A stretch of 64,000 bases of DNA, taken from positions 434,951 to 498,950 of the forward strand of contig NZ_LMHW01000014.1 of the NCBI RefSeq assembly GCF_001428525.1, written 5' to 3'. The notes below the pieces were generated by a model. That model searched no databases. It was not told the DNA's origin and saw nothing but the letters and a program-made list of their open reading frames with translations. Origin of the DNA: Flavobacterium sp. Root186. GTDB lineage: Bacteria > Bacteroidota > Bacteroidia > Flavobacteriales > Flavobacteriaceae. Position 1 is the first letter of the stretch; every line of letters starts with the position of its first letter. Shown here piece after piece: positions 12,701 through 19,525 of the stretch. A program made the translations under genes and the position numbers.

Positions 12701-14266
12701 GTTACCTTCCCGGTTGCTGTTGGTAAATACAGTTACTATGTAAAAGATGCTTTAGGATGTGTTGGTTATGTTTCTAACGAAATCTTAATTGATCCTCTTG
12801 AACCGCTAGAAATTGATGTTGATGTTACAAATGCAGTTGTAAAATGTACAGGTGAAGCTACAGGAGTTATCGTAGCAGAAGCTAAAGGAGGTTTAGGAAA
12901 CTATATCTATACATTAGAAAATACTGCAGGAACTATTATCCAAGGTCCTCAGGCTACTGGAATCTTCGAAGACTTAGTAATTGGAGATTACATTGTGAAA
13001 GTTGTAAGTGGAGATTGTGATGATGCATCTGCTGTAATTACAATCAATGAGCCGCCAGTTGCTTTACAAGCTGTGTTTACGCCAACTAATGTTACATGTT
13101 TCGGTGAAAACAATGGTAAAATTGTAGTAACAGCAACAGGAGGAACAGGAGTTATTAAATACGCAATCTCACCAGATTTAAATCAGTTTGATACAATCAG
13201 TGTGTTTGAGAAACTTGCTCCAGGATTGTATACTGTAATCGCGCAAGATGAAAACGGATGTTATGTAATGACAGATATAACAATCACGCAGCCAACCGCA
13301 CCACTTATAGTTACAATTACACCGGATTCAATATTTGGTGAGCAATGTAAAGGAGAGTTAAACGGTCAATTTACGATAGATATCACTGGAGGTACTCCTG
13401 GATATACAGTAAGTCTTGATAAACCAAATGGTCCTTTTGATCCAGTTACTGGAACTCAGCATACATTTGCGAATCTTGCAGGAGGTAACCATATCGCTTA
13501 CGTAAGAGATGCAAACAACTGTAATTTTGAAATTCCAGTTCTTGTACCAATGCCAGTCGATATTAATCCAGAAGCAGAAGTTGTTTATGGTTGCGAAACT
13601 AATACAGTGACAGTAACTATAGATCCATCTGTAGATCCTGCCGATGTTGATTACTCTTTAGATGTTAAAGCTGGTCCATATCAATTAGCAAATGAATTTG
13701 TAAATGTTGCACCTGGTCCACACATAATTTATGCTAGACATACTAATGGATGTATTCAGGAAACGACAAGTTTCACAATCCAGTCATTTGCTAAATTACA
13801 AATTCAATTAGCTGCAGGACAACAAGAAATGAACGTAATTTCAGTTGTTGGTATTGGTGGAAGACCTGCTTATGAATACAGTATCAATGGAGGTCCATTT
13901 ACATCTGAAAGTAAATTCAAAATCTACCAATCTGGTGATTACCTGATTACTGTAAGAGATCAAAATGGATGTACAGATCAGATTATTGTACCAATGACAT
14001 ACATTGATGTTTGTCTTGACAATTACTTTACACCAAACGGAACTCACGATGGTTGGGGACCTGGTTGTACAAATATTTACACTAATCTTGAGTTTGCGAT
14101 CTTTGATAGATACGGACGTCAGATTGCTAAATATCATTATGGTCAAAAATGGGATGGTAGATACAATGGCGAGGAATTACCAACAGGTGATTACTGGTAT
14201 GTTCTTAAACTTAATGACGTGAATGATGCAAGAGAGTTTGTTGGACATTTCACTTTATACAGATAA
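6521..14266 (+). CDS. Giant SprB-repeat adhesin, C-terminal part with T9SS type B sorting domain
   Basis: Continuation of the preceding adhesin in frame 2 after the 2-nt loss. Codons from 6521 (TVLPVTNITVAGQ) match the sister repeat exactly in register, so the first start-like codon (GTG 6779) is not a real start. About 2,490-2,580 residues of SprB-like repeats follow, including two more near-identical copies of a 560-residue super-repeat. The last ~90 residues (from about 14005, DVCLDNYFTPNGTHDG) are non-repetitive: FAIFDRYGRQI, KWDGRYNGEELPTGDYWYVL and a terminal FTLYR are the signature of the gliding-motility-associated C-terminal / T9SS type B sorting domain (PF13585), which directs secretion through the T9SS. 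The SprF-like gene begins 43 nt downstream, as expected for a type B cargo and its partner. Confidence 0.88.
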   Translation, partial: YTVLPVTNITVAGQLISNVTCNGNTNGAVRFTVANYGTSYTATLTAGTGTLVQTGNTVNVTGLVPGTYTVQVVDGTTGCTATASVVVAQPTVLGLNLVSNINANCNFGAKVTVLANGGTPNYTYAFVQDGVTPVVGDYTNSANAVLAPTVNTQWDVYAKDANGCTVKLDVTIGTDALPTINSSAGLYCYTGGPVPITITGTGVAPLTYSIGNGYQSSPNFVLNAPGNYVFYIKDANGCIVSSPYTLRQELLLKATLTQDLTCAGSASITLLATQGTLTYTTFEVSFNAGAYAAVTSPYTATAAGTYTFRVTDSQGCQAISIPVVVTPTTTPTATFTQTNVSCIGGNNGSIIVTAANGVVPYEYSINGGAFQASNIFTGLVAGTYNIVVRDAKQCSSVSVQATITEPTALAATAVLTQGLTCGTGNSTQPAVVTINVTAGTGTAPYQYSFNGGVNYSTTNTLTTYNAGTVTAYVKDANNCIIATPVTITIPALNAPTNMDITGTPIYCAPAASTTSTVTISNVINGVGTLQYEILSPIAVAKQTSAVFAGLTPDTYLFQESYTINPVTNITVSGQLISDVTCNGNADGAVRFTVANYAGTYTAVLTAGTGTLAITGNTVNVTGLVPGTYTVLITDGTTGCTATASVIVAQPTVLNLNLVSNINANCNFGAKVEVIASGGTPVYKYVFVQDGVAPNVLDYDTVANAVLDPTVNTQWDVYAMDANGCTTKIDVTIATDALPTINSSAGLYCYTGGPVPITITGTYVGTPTYSIGNGYQSSPNFVLNAPGNYTFYIKDGNGCIVSSPYKLNQELLLQASLTQDLTCAGSAVITLLATQGTLTYTGFEVDFNAGGYFPATSPYTATAAGTYTFRVTDSQGCQAVSIPVIVTPTTTPSATFTQTNVSCVGGNNGSIIVTAANGVVPYEYSINGGAFQASNVFTGLIAGTYNIVVRDAKQCSSVSVQVIITEPAALAATAVLTQSLTCGTGNATQPAVVTINVTAGTGTAPYQYSFNGGTNYSATNTFTTYNAGTVTAYVKDANNCIIAVPVSVTIPALDAPTIDSVTGTDIWCTPAANTTSTVTVTVSHGVGALHYEILSPASAVTNVSGAANGIFTGLTADTYLFQVTDANGCKDDIYYTVDPLVNITAAGQLVNDVSCNGGSNGSVKFDVDNFGGAYTAALIGGPTTGTLTQVGKVVTLTNLPIGTYTVEVTDTTTGCTASASVTVVEPSVLTLTVASNVNANCNSGAQVSVTAAGGTPNYQYAFIAGAGTPAAADYTNSNNAVLDPAVSLNWRAYVLDSKGCETFIPITIAVDPLPSAITANVTSQCPTAAGEYTFTVTVGSGVAPYEYSIGAGFQTSPTFTVNAAGTYDVTVRDANGCTATATAAVTITPGLQLETIVTTLPSCTFNNGVITATATGGSGTANYRYTLDGGVSINTTPAVFNNVAPGTHVIRVRDVLTTCDFNVTIVIAPATVITGFTLNGTNVSCRGNSDGSITANLAPSAPGVNDNPVYTYTLTGTTALGVAVNRPAQTQNIFDNLQAGDYTVTVTSGRGCVDSEDIRISEPNVITVNAPVITQYNCTAGTNVSNYAVITVNNVVGGSGVYTIYEFIKGGVVVQRGPANAYSESDFTGGDYTVNVYDDKGCMGSSTGIIRVNPFIRLDQINVAVNTAVTCISNEDITVTVTSIGGTPAILNYNVAGTDGNTYNQSNTSGVFTGLTIGNYLITVTNPATGCSIVQVHYVNDPNTFDINVTPVNGQICYGTATGSVDLTFVDNQLNPTNDAGAFNYVITGPVPSNGTTTNAGPVRISNLTAGQYTVVATLVNNPFCTVSTLFTIEQPTAALTVTTAKSDITCVTGNNDGEITASAAGGWDNKYEYQLVLNGTTLVDYSDQFVWSGLSAGNYTINVRDNVGCIAAATEVLVVPAPIVVTASASATTLTCFGDKTAVITVDPPTGGQGSNYQYTLNILSATPVISSGPQLSPIFTGLGAGTYSITVTDGFSCSATSANIVINEPTEVIPTLVEASSQTCLTQATLTLSAVGGTAPYTYSTDANFATTIGSFNASVTFPVAVGKYSYYVKDALGCVGYVSNEILIDPLEPLEIDVDVTNAVVKCTGEATGVIVAEAKGGLGNYIYTLENTAGTIIQGPQATGIFEDLVIGDYIVKVVSGDCDDASAVITINEPPVALQAVFTPTNVTCFGENNGKIVVTATGGTGVIKYAISPDLNQFDTISVFEKLAPGLYTVIAQDENGCYVMTDITITQPTAPLIVTITPDSIFGEQCKGELNGQFTIDITGGTPGYTVSLDKPNGPFDPVTGTQHTFANLAGGNHIAYVRDANNCNFEIPVLVPMPVDINPEAEVVYGCETNTVTVTIDPSVDPADVDYSLDVKAGPYQLANEFVNVAPGPHIIYARHTNGCIQETTSFTIQSFAKLQIQLAAGQQEMNVISVVGIGGRPAYEYSINGGPFTSESKFKIYQSGDYLITVRDQNGCTDQIIVPMTYIDVCLDNYFTPNGTHDGWGPGCTNIYTNLEFAIFDRYGRQIAKYHYGQKWDGRYNGEELPTGDYWYVLKLNDVNDAREFVGHFTLYR
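6788..8467 (+). repeat. Adhesin super-repeat copy B (1680 nt)
   Basis: Begins at ccaacagttctaggactt and encodes TVLGLNLVSNINANC onward; exactly 560 codons. Contains the in-frame counterpart (LFQESYTINPVTN) of the frameshifted segment of copy A. Confidence 0.85.
8468..10192 (+). repeat. Adhesin super-repeat copy C (1725 nt)
   Basis: Begins at ccaacagttctaaacctt (TVLNLNLVSNINANC) and ends at the related but more diverged ccatcagtattaacattg at 10193. Its 3' third differs: it keeps the VTDANGCKDD segment (about 9883-9913) that copies A and B lack, which accounts for most of the extra length. More diverged relatives of the unit start near 1470, 3360 and 10193. Confidence 0.75.
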
Positions 14267-14309
14267 CAAAATATAGCCCCTTATGATGTTATCTAAAAAA
14301 ATTATTACA

Positions 14310-15284
14310 ATGAAAAAGTTTATTTTATCCTTAGTACTCATGGCTGTAACAACAAGTTACAGCCAAGAGTTAAACCTACCAGTTTTTACTCAGTATCTGG
14401 CTGATAACCCTTTTGTGCTTTCTCCTGCTTATGCAGGTATTGGTGACAACCTTAGAATTAGAGCCAATGGTTTAACACAATGGGTTGGAATTAAAGATGC
14501 ACCGCAAAACCAGTCGCTTTATGCCGATTTTAGAATTTTAGATCGCTCTGGTGTGGGAATATCGCTTTATAACGATAAAAACGGATATACAAGACAAACC
14601 GGTGCTAAAGTATCTTTTGCGCACCATATTATCTTAGACTATTATTCTAAACAGTACTTGTCTTTTGGTATTTCATATAACTTCAATACGTTTAGAATTG
14701 ATACTGATGAATTCAATACAACCATAGAACATCCTGTTATAGATCCAACAGTTACAGACAATCGCTATAATGCAAACAATAACTTTGACATTAGTGCATT
14801 GTACCGTAATAAAGATTTTTATGTAAGCTTTAATGCAAACAACGTTTTAAAGAAAAATACCGATAAATATCGTGGAGTAGAACCAAACCTGCTTTCAAAC
14901 TATCAGGTTTATACTGGTTATGTTTTTCGTGATGCTGAAAACAGCCGTATAGAATACGAACCATCAGTTTTCTATCAGTACTTTGCAAGTGATAAACGTT
15001 CAACAACCGATATTAACTTTAAATACAGAAGATACAATCGTTATGAAGATTATTATTGGGTTGGAGTTTCATATCGTTTCTTAAACGACCAGTTTCCTAA
15101 ACCATTATCAGTTGGGCCAATGGCAGGTTTTATGAAATCTAAATTTTACTTTGGATATTCATATCAGGTTATGTTCAACGATTTAGGAAACTACAATACA
15201 GGAACCCATGTTGTAACAATCGGATTCGATTTCTTACAAGCCATCAGTAACTGTCCTTGTACACAAAGTCCGGTACACGATTAA
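14310..15284 (+). CDS. PorP/SprF family T9SS membrane protein (SprF-like adhesin partner)
   Basis: 324-residue protein of the PorP/SprF family (TIGR03519-like). Family members are outer-membrane beta-barrels needed for secretion or surface attachment of specific type B T9SS cargo; SprF serves SprB. Visible features are a signal peptide (MKKFILSLVLMAVTTSYSQE), the family N-terminus PVFTQYLADNPFVLSPAYAG, then ..WVGIKDAPQNQSLYADFR.. and alternating beta-strand-like segments to the end. The frame is open to an ATG at 14283, but ATG 14310 gives a normal signal peptide and is preferred. It lies 43 nt behind the adhesin and is probably co-transcribed, so its cargo should be that adhesin. Confidence 0.92.
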   Translation: MKKFILSLVLMAVTTSYSQELNLPVFTQYLADNPFVLSPAYAGIGDNLRIRANGLTQWVGIKDAPQNQSLYADFRILDRSGVGISLYNDKNGYTRQTGAKVSFAHHIILDYYSKQYLSFGISYNFNTFRIDTDEFNTTIEHPVIDPTVTDNRYNANNNFDISALYRNKDFYVSFNANNVLKKNTDKYRGVEPNLLSNYQVYTGYVFRDAENSRIEYEPSVFYQYFASDKRSTTDINFKYRRYNRYEDYYWVGVSYRFLNDQFPKPLSVGPMAGFMKSKFYFGYSYQVMFNDLGNYNTGTHVVTIGFDFLQAISNCPCTQSPVHD

Positions 15285-15371
15285 TCGCCAAAAGACGATT
15301 ATTTTAATATAGGCTGAAAAGCCCAAAATTATAAAGCGAGTCGCAACATTATGTGTTTTTACCGCAATAAT

Positions 15372-15402
15372 TTGAAATAAAGATGCAATAACATTAAATT
15401 TG
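15372..15402 (+). promoter_or_regulatory. Bacteroidetes-type promoter for the LytS/LytTR pair
   Basis: A -33 TTG at 15372-15374 and a -7 box TAAATTTG (TAnnTTTG consensus) at 15395-15402 are separated by 20 nt, and the kinase ATG follows about 46 nt later. The spacing fits the flavobacterial primary-sigma promoter. Predicted from motif only. Confidence 0.5.
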
Positions 15403-15448
15403 AATATATCATTTTGGTTGTCAAAACGGTATAAATCAAATTTGATTC

Positions 15449-16540
15449 ATGAAAGCAAAATTTTCACTTTATGCGAAACATATAATTCTGTGCCTCGCTT
15501 TTTTATTTATCCCGTATGCGTTCACGTCTACAAATACCGTTTTCTCATTACCGCATTTGTACACAAACCCGCACGACCGTATTTATTTGTTTATCTATTT
15601 TACACTTCTTTGTTTTTTTTACTTTAATTATTATTATCTAATTCCCAGATTATATTTTTCAGATAAAAAGCTTCTGTATTATTTCATAATAGTCATTTTC
15701 CTTTTATTCTTTCTTTGGATATCTACTGTTTTAGATCATCCAAGCCGAAACTTTTTGGATTTTGAGTACCATTCCGGAAAATTTCCGGTTCATCCAAAAC
15801 CATTCGAAGGAAGATTTCCGCCCCCGCCACATAGAAATGAACCAATGTCTTTTGGATTCACTGGAGGTCCGCCAACACAATACGGACATACAACACTTGT
15901 TTATTTAATTGGTGTAGTTTCAAGTTTGCTTTTTGCCATTTCAGGAAGATTGCAAAATGTCGAAAAAGAAAAAGTAAAATCGGAACTGGCATTTTTAAAA
16001 GCCCAGATAAATCCGCATTTTTTATTTAATACCCTAAACAGCATTTATGCATTGGCCTTAAAAAAAGACGATAAAACGGCAGACGCTGTAGTTCAGCTGT
16101 CTGAGTTAATGCGTTATATAATGACCAATTCAAACGATGAGGTTATTGAATTAAGCAAGGAAATCAATTACATTAATAATTTCATTTCACTTCAAAAAAC
16201 ACGTTTAGGAAACACAGTAAACGTAGATTATAATGTAACCGGAAACACTTTTGGAAAAGTAATTACGCCGCTCATTTTAATTTCATTTATCGAAAATGCA
16301 TTCAAACACGGAGTAAATCCAGATCAGACTTCCGAAATTTGTATCAAAATTGATATCGAAGATGAAATGCTGACTTTATACGTTTCTAATAAAAAGACAT
16401 TTTCTATACAATCAGATTCTGGAATTGGACTTCACAATACAATCGAAAGATTGAAGTTAGTATATCCTAATAAGCACCATTTGAAAATCGAAGATTCAGC
16501 AGAGAAATACATTGTAAACTTGAGCGTTAAAATACGATGA
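15449..16540 (+). CDS. LytS/YehU-type sensor histidine kinase
   Basis: 363 residues. Four predicted membrane segments (about 11-27, 45-66, 75-94, 148-165), then a His_kinase domain (PF06580) with the phospho-acceptor His190 in INPHFLFNTLNS, and an HATPase domain with the N-box SFIENAFKHG and glycine box SGIGLHNTIERL. With the C-terminus inside, the 50-residue loop between TM3 and TM4 faces the periplasm; it is rich in His and Pro (HPKPFEGRFPPPPHRNE) and is the obvious candidate sensor region. The stop overlaps the start of the LytTR regulator by 4 nt (ATGA), so the two are translationally coupled partners. The signal sensed is unknown. Confidence 0.93.
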   Translation: MKAKFSLYAKHIILCLAFLFIPYAFTSTNTVFSLPHLYTNPHDRIYLFIYFTLLCFFYFNYYYLIPRLYFSDKKLLYYFIIVIFLLFFLWISTVLDHPSRNFLDFEYHSGKFPVHPKPFEGRFPPPPHRNEPMSFGFTGGPPTQYGHTTLVYLIGVVSSLLFAISGRLQNVEKEKVKSELAFLKAQINPHFLFNTLNSIYALALKKDDKTADAVVQLSELMRYIMTNSNDEVIELSKEINYINNFISLQKTRLGNTVNVDYNVTGNTFGKVITPLILISFIENAFKHGVNPDQTSEICIKIDIEDEMLTLYVSNKKTFSIQSDSGIGLHNTIERLKLVYPNKHHLKIEDSAEKYIVNLSVKIR

Positions 16541-17226
16541 TAAAAGCAATAGCATTAGATGACGAGCCATTGGCATTAGAAATTCTTCAGAGTTTATGTG
16601 ATACTATTGAGTACATAGAACTGAATAAAACCTTTACGAAGTCTGATGAAGCATTCAAATACTTAAAAAAATATCCTGTCGATTTATTATTTCTCGATAT
16701 CAATATGCCGTCGATTTCCGGTTTAGACTTTTACAAAAAGCTGTCCCATAAAACAATGGTAATCTTTACAACAGCTTATTCTGAATTTGCCGTTGAAGGC
16801 TTTACACTTAGCGCAACCGATTATCTGTTAAAACCAATTTCGCTTTCAAGATTTCAGCAAGCAGCCGAAAAAGCTTTTTCACAATGGAAACTGCAAAACC
16901 AAAACATCGAACAGCAGTATCTCTTTATTCGTGCCGATTATAGTTTGATTAAAATCTTGTTTTCAGATATTTTATATATCGAAGGTTTAGACGATTATTT
17001 AAAAATTCACATCCAAAACCAAAAAACAGTTGTAGCCCGAATGACCTTAAAAGCAATTCTTCAAAAATTGCCTGAAACAGAATTTATAAGAGTCCATCGT
17101 TCTTTTATTATTCCTATTTCTAAAATTTCTAAAATAAGAAATAAAATAATTTTTATCGGTCAAGCCGAAATTCCACTCAGTGTCAGTTACGAAGAATCCT
17201 TTTTGAAACTTTTTGACCAAAAATAA
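16537..17226 (+). CDS. LytTR-family response regulator
   Basis: 229 residues: a CheY-like receiver (about 1-120) with acidic pocket D8/D9, phospho-acceptor D54 (LLFLDINMPS), conserved Thr (FTTAY) and Lys (LLKPIS), then a LytTR DNA-binding domain (about 130-229; DILYIEGLDDYLKIH and FIRVHRSFIIP). It acts as the transcription factor of the upstream LytS-type kinase, whose stop codon it overlaps by 4 nt. Targets are unknown; the neighbouring adhesin locus upstream and the dioxygenase-like operon 168 nt downstream are candidates by position only. Confidence 0.94.
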   Translation: MIKAIALDDEPLALEILQSLCDTIEYIELNKTFTKSDEAFKYLKKYPVDLLFLDINMPSISGLDFYKKLSHKTMVIFTTAYSEFAVEGFTLSATDYLLKPISLSRFQQAAEKAFSQWKLQNQNIEQQYLFIRADYSLIKILFSDILYIEGLDDYLKIHIQNQKTVVARMTLKAILQKLPETEFIRVHRSFIIPISKISKIRNKIIFIGQAEIPLSVSYEESFLKLFDQK

Positions 17227-17394
17227 CACCCTTTTTGGTTTAGAGATTTTTACTACAAAAAATAAATATTCATCCGTTTACCTCATAAATAATCACCTTT
17301 ACCTCAAACTTTTTACAACGCTTTAATTTCGAATAATTTTACTTGAAAACAGCTGTTATTCATTCAATTAAAATAACATTTAAACATAAAGGCA

Positions 17395-18147
17395 ATGAAA
17401 AGAAAAGAGTTTTTAAGAGGTTTGGGTTTAATAGGAATTGGTTCATTAGCAATTCCAATCATAAACTCATGTAGTCAGGATAATGATGATGGTTCATCAG
17501 ATTCTTCATCCAACACAGATTCATCTTCCGGTTCAGGATCATCTTCAGGCGATTGTTCAGTTACACCATCAGAAACTGCAGGGCCATTTCCAACCATTAC
17601 ACCATCTTCTTTAGTAAAATCAGACATTACTATGGACAGAACAGGCGTAGCTTTCACCATAAAAATTACCATAAAAAATACAAATGCAAGCTGCGCCGTA
17701 TTAAAAGATGCCATTGTAGATATTTGGCATTGTGACAAAGACGGCTATTATTCTGAATACGGAGGAACTTCAATGCAGTCTGTAAATTATACTACAGTGC
17801 ACTTTTTAAGAGGAAGACAAACCACCGACGCAAACGGTCTGGTTAACTTTACCTCCATTTTCCCGGGCTGGTATTCTGGAAGAGCAACTCATATTCACGT
17901 TCATATTTATAACGCCAGCGGAACTTCATTGCTTGTAACACAAATTGCTTTTCCCGAAGGAACAAATAGTGCAGTTGCTTTAGTAAACGCTTCTAGTGCC
18001 AGCGGTTATACAAAAGGAATGTCCGGTTACACTTATAATTCTTCAGATAATGTTTTTTCAGATTCTGTGGCAAATGAATTAGCAGCAATAACAGGTAGCG
18101 TAAGCGAAGGTTTTGTTTTGACTCACGCCATAAACGTTGCAGGTTAA
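17395..18147 (+). CDS. Intradiol ring-cleavage dioxygenase-like lipoprotein
   Basis: 250 residues. The N-terminus has basic residues, a hydrophobic stretch and a lipobox-like IINSCS (Cys26), followed by a Ser/Asp/Gly-rich linker to about residue 52, so the protein is probably a surface or periplasmic lipoprotein. The rest is an intradiol dioxygenase fold: CSVTPSETAGPF start, a WHCDKDGYYSEY segment (Tyr118/119), and PGWYSGRATHIHVHI (Tyr160, His166, His168) supply the expected Tyr2His2 iron ligands. Family members cleave catechols between the hydroxyls using O2. An exported copy is unlike the cytosolic catabolic enzymes and has no ring-degradation genes beside it, so the substrate is unknown. 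Confidence 0.85.
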   Translation: MKRKEFLRGLGLIGIGSLAIPIINSCSQDNDDGSSDSSSNTDSSSGSGSSSGDCSVTPSETAGPFPTITPSSLVKSDITMDRTGVAFTIKITIKNTNASCAVLKDAIVDIWHCDKDGYYSEYGGTSMQSVNYTTVHFLRGRQTTDANGLVNFTSIFPGWYSGRATHIHVHIYNASGTSLLVTQIAFPEGTNSAVALVNASSASGYTKGMSGYTYNSSDNVFSDSVANELAAITGSVSEGFVLTHAINVAG

Positions 18148-18163
18148 TTTTAAATAATTCATT

Positions 18164-18862
18164 ATGATAGCTCAAATTCCGGCACAAATTTATAAGTCAG
18201 ATTCAAGAGGGTTTTTCAATTCAGAAAAGCACAACTGCTTCTCAACTTTTAATTTTGAACATTACCAAGATTTATTCCGAAATGCATTTGGATCCTTAAA
18301 AGTTTTAAATGAAGTAATTCTGGCTCCCCAACAAAGTATTACTCGATTTATAAATTCAAACACAAATGTTATCATCCTGCCTTTATTTGGCGGAATAGAA
18401 TATAAGGATAATATTGGTAATGAGGAATTTTTGCATGTAGAGCAAATTGGGATTCTGGCTGCAGTTGAGGAGTTAACCATTGAAATTTTTAATCCATACG
18501 AAAAAGAAAATGTGAGTTATTTGGAATTTGAATTTCAAATGGAAAGACAGCATTTTAAAAACGATTTTCAACAATATAAATTCGACTTAAGTTCACATAA
18601 TAAGCTGCATTCCTTATTTGAATTTGAAAATACTTTTGGATTTATTGGTATTTATGACGGAAGAAAAGAAGGAACCTTTACTTTAAAGAATGCAAATAAT
18701 GGCGTTTTTGTCTTCGTAATTAACGGTGCTTTTGAAATCGAAAACCGACTTCTGGAAGCAAAAGATGGTTTAGCAATCCAAAAAACCGGAACTATAGAAT
18801 GGGAATCGTTATCGCAAAATGCGATGCTGCTCGTAATAGAAGTTTCTCTAAATTCAAATTAA
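18164..18862 (+). CDS. Pirin-like bicupin protein, metal site apparently missing
   Basis: 232 residues, starting 16 nt after the dioxygenase-like gene. The N-terminal half resembles pirin/YhhW (FGSLKVLNEVILAP... then ..NTNVIILPLFGGIEYKDNIGN), and the C-terminal half has a second cupin-like pattern (FVFVINGAFEIENRLLEAKDGLAI). Pirin-type quercetinases hold a metal with His residues in the N-terminal cupin; here the equivalent positions carry Asn/Thr rather than His, so a catalytic role is doubtful. A structural or regulatory role, possibly with the adjacent genes, is an inference. Assignment to the pirin family is moderate because the similarity is judged by eye. Confidence 0.6.
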   Translation: MIAQIPAQIYKSDSRGFFNSEKHNCFSTFNFEHYQDLFRNAFGSLKVLNEVILAPQQSITRFINSNTNVIILPLFGGIEYKDNIGNEEFLHVEQIGILAAVEELTIEIFNPYEKENVSYLEFEFQMERQHFKNDFQQYKFDLSSHNKLHSLFEFENTFGFIGIYDGRKEGTFTLKNANNGVFVFVINGAFEIENRLLEAKDGLAIQKTGTIEWESLSQNAMLLVIEVSLNSN

Positions 18863-19369
18863 ATGAAAATAACGAAGATAAAACTCGCCTATCGTATAGT
18901 GATAGACAGCTCGTCTGCTTTACTTTGGGATAAATATGTTTTTGAAGACACTTTCAAAGAATACCAAATGCAGTCTCAACAGTTTGATTCAGAATCGAAT
19001 CCTAAAAATACATTTAGAGAATTATTAAGCGAAAATGAAAAAGCAAATCAATTGCATTTTCTAACCGGAATTGCTGCCAGCGGTTATGTTGAACAGTTAA
19101 AAGGTAATTTCCATCGTGTAACAGATGTTTTAGGAAACAACTATTTTCCTTTTATCAATTATCAGTTAGATATTTTCAATACAGACATTACAGATGCATC
19201 CAAACACAGAATCGGCATTACTTTTTATTCGCCTTTATTAAATTACTTCGGAATTATTGAGGGGAATTATCTCATTTCAAAAAATATCGATAACACTAAT
19301 GAATATGAAACTATTATGTTTCCAGTTCAAAACAATTTGTCTATTTGTTACATTCAAACACAAGACTAA
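18863..19369 (+). CDS. Hypothetical protein, third gene of the dioxygenase-like operon
   Basis: 168 residues; the ATG follows the stop codon of the pirin-like gene with no spacing, so it is almost certainly translated from the same mRNA. No signal peptide or membrane segment is visible. The protein has mixed alpha/beta composition with phrases such as GIAASGYVEQLKGNFHRVTD; I do not recognise a family. A strong hairpin terminator at 19411 closes the unit. Confidence 0.7.
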   Translation: MKITKIKLAYRIVIDSSSALLWDKYVFEDTFKEYQMQSQQFDSESNPKNTFRELLSENEKANQLHFLTGIAASGYVEQLKGNFHRVTDVLGNNYFPFINYQLDIFNTDITDASKHRIGITFYSPLLNYFGIIEGNYLISKNIDNTNEYETIMFPVQNNLSICYIQTQD

Positions 19370-19390
19370 TTCAAGATCCAAAAACAAAAA

Positions 19391-19447
19391 ATAATCTAAT
19401 TCATTTTTTGCCTTTTCTGTTTTTCTGTTGACAGAAAAGGTTTTTTT
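19391..19447 (+). repeat. Direct repeat copy 1, containing a terminator hairpin
   Basis: 57-nt unit beginning ataatctaattcattttttg; it recurs at 20433-20489 with 53 of 57 bases matching. The two copies bracket the minus-strand lipoprotein gene 19526-20290. Confidence 0.85.
19411..19447 (+). terminator. Rho-independent terminator after the dioxygenase-like operon
   Basis: Perfect 10-bp stem (ccttttctgt / acagaaaagg) with a 10-nt loop followed by seven T's, 42 nt after the stop of the third gene. Confidence 0.8.
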
Positions 19448-19525
19448 ATTTATGGATGATAGCTTTTTCATTTGAACATTTCGGAGGGAGTGAGGGTACA
19501 AATCCACTTCAGAATTTCATATAAC

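Noticed and set aside
13841..14222. Overlapping frames on both strands at the adhesin C-terminus
   Set aside because: The plus-strand frame encoding the T9SS sorting domain accounts for this DNA; others are shadows.
1..14266. CRISPR-like regular repeats
   Set aside because: The periodicity is that of in-frame protein repeats of about 80 codons, with no short spacers and no cas genes.
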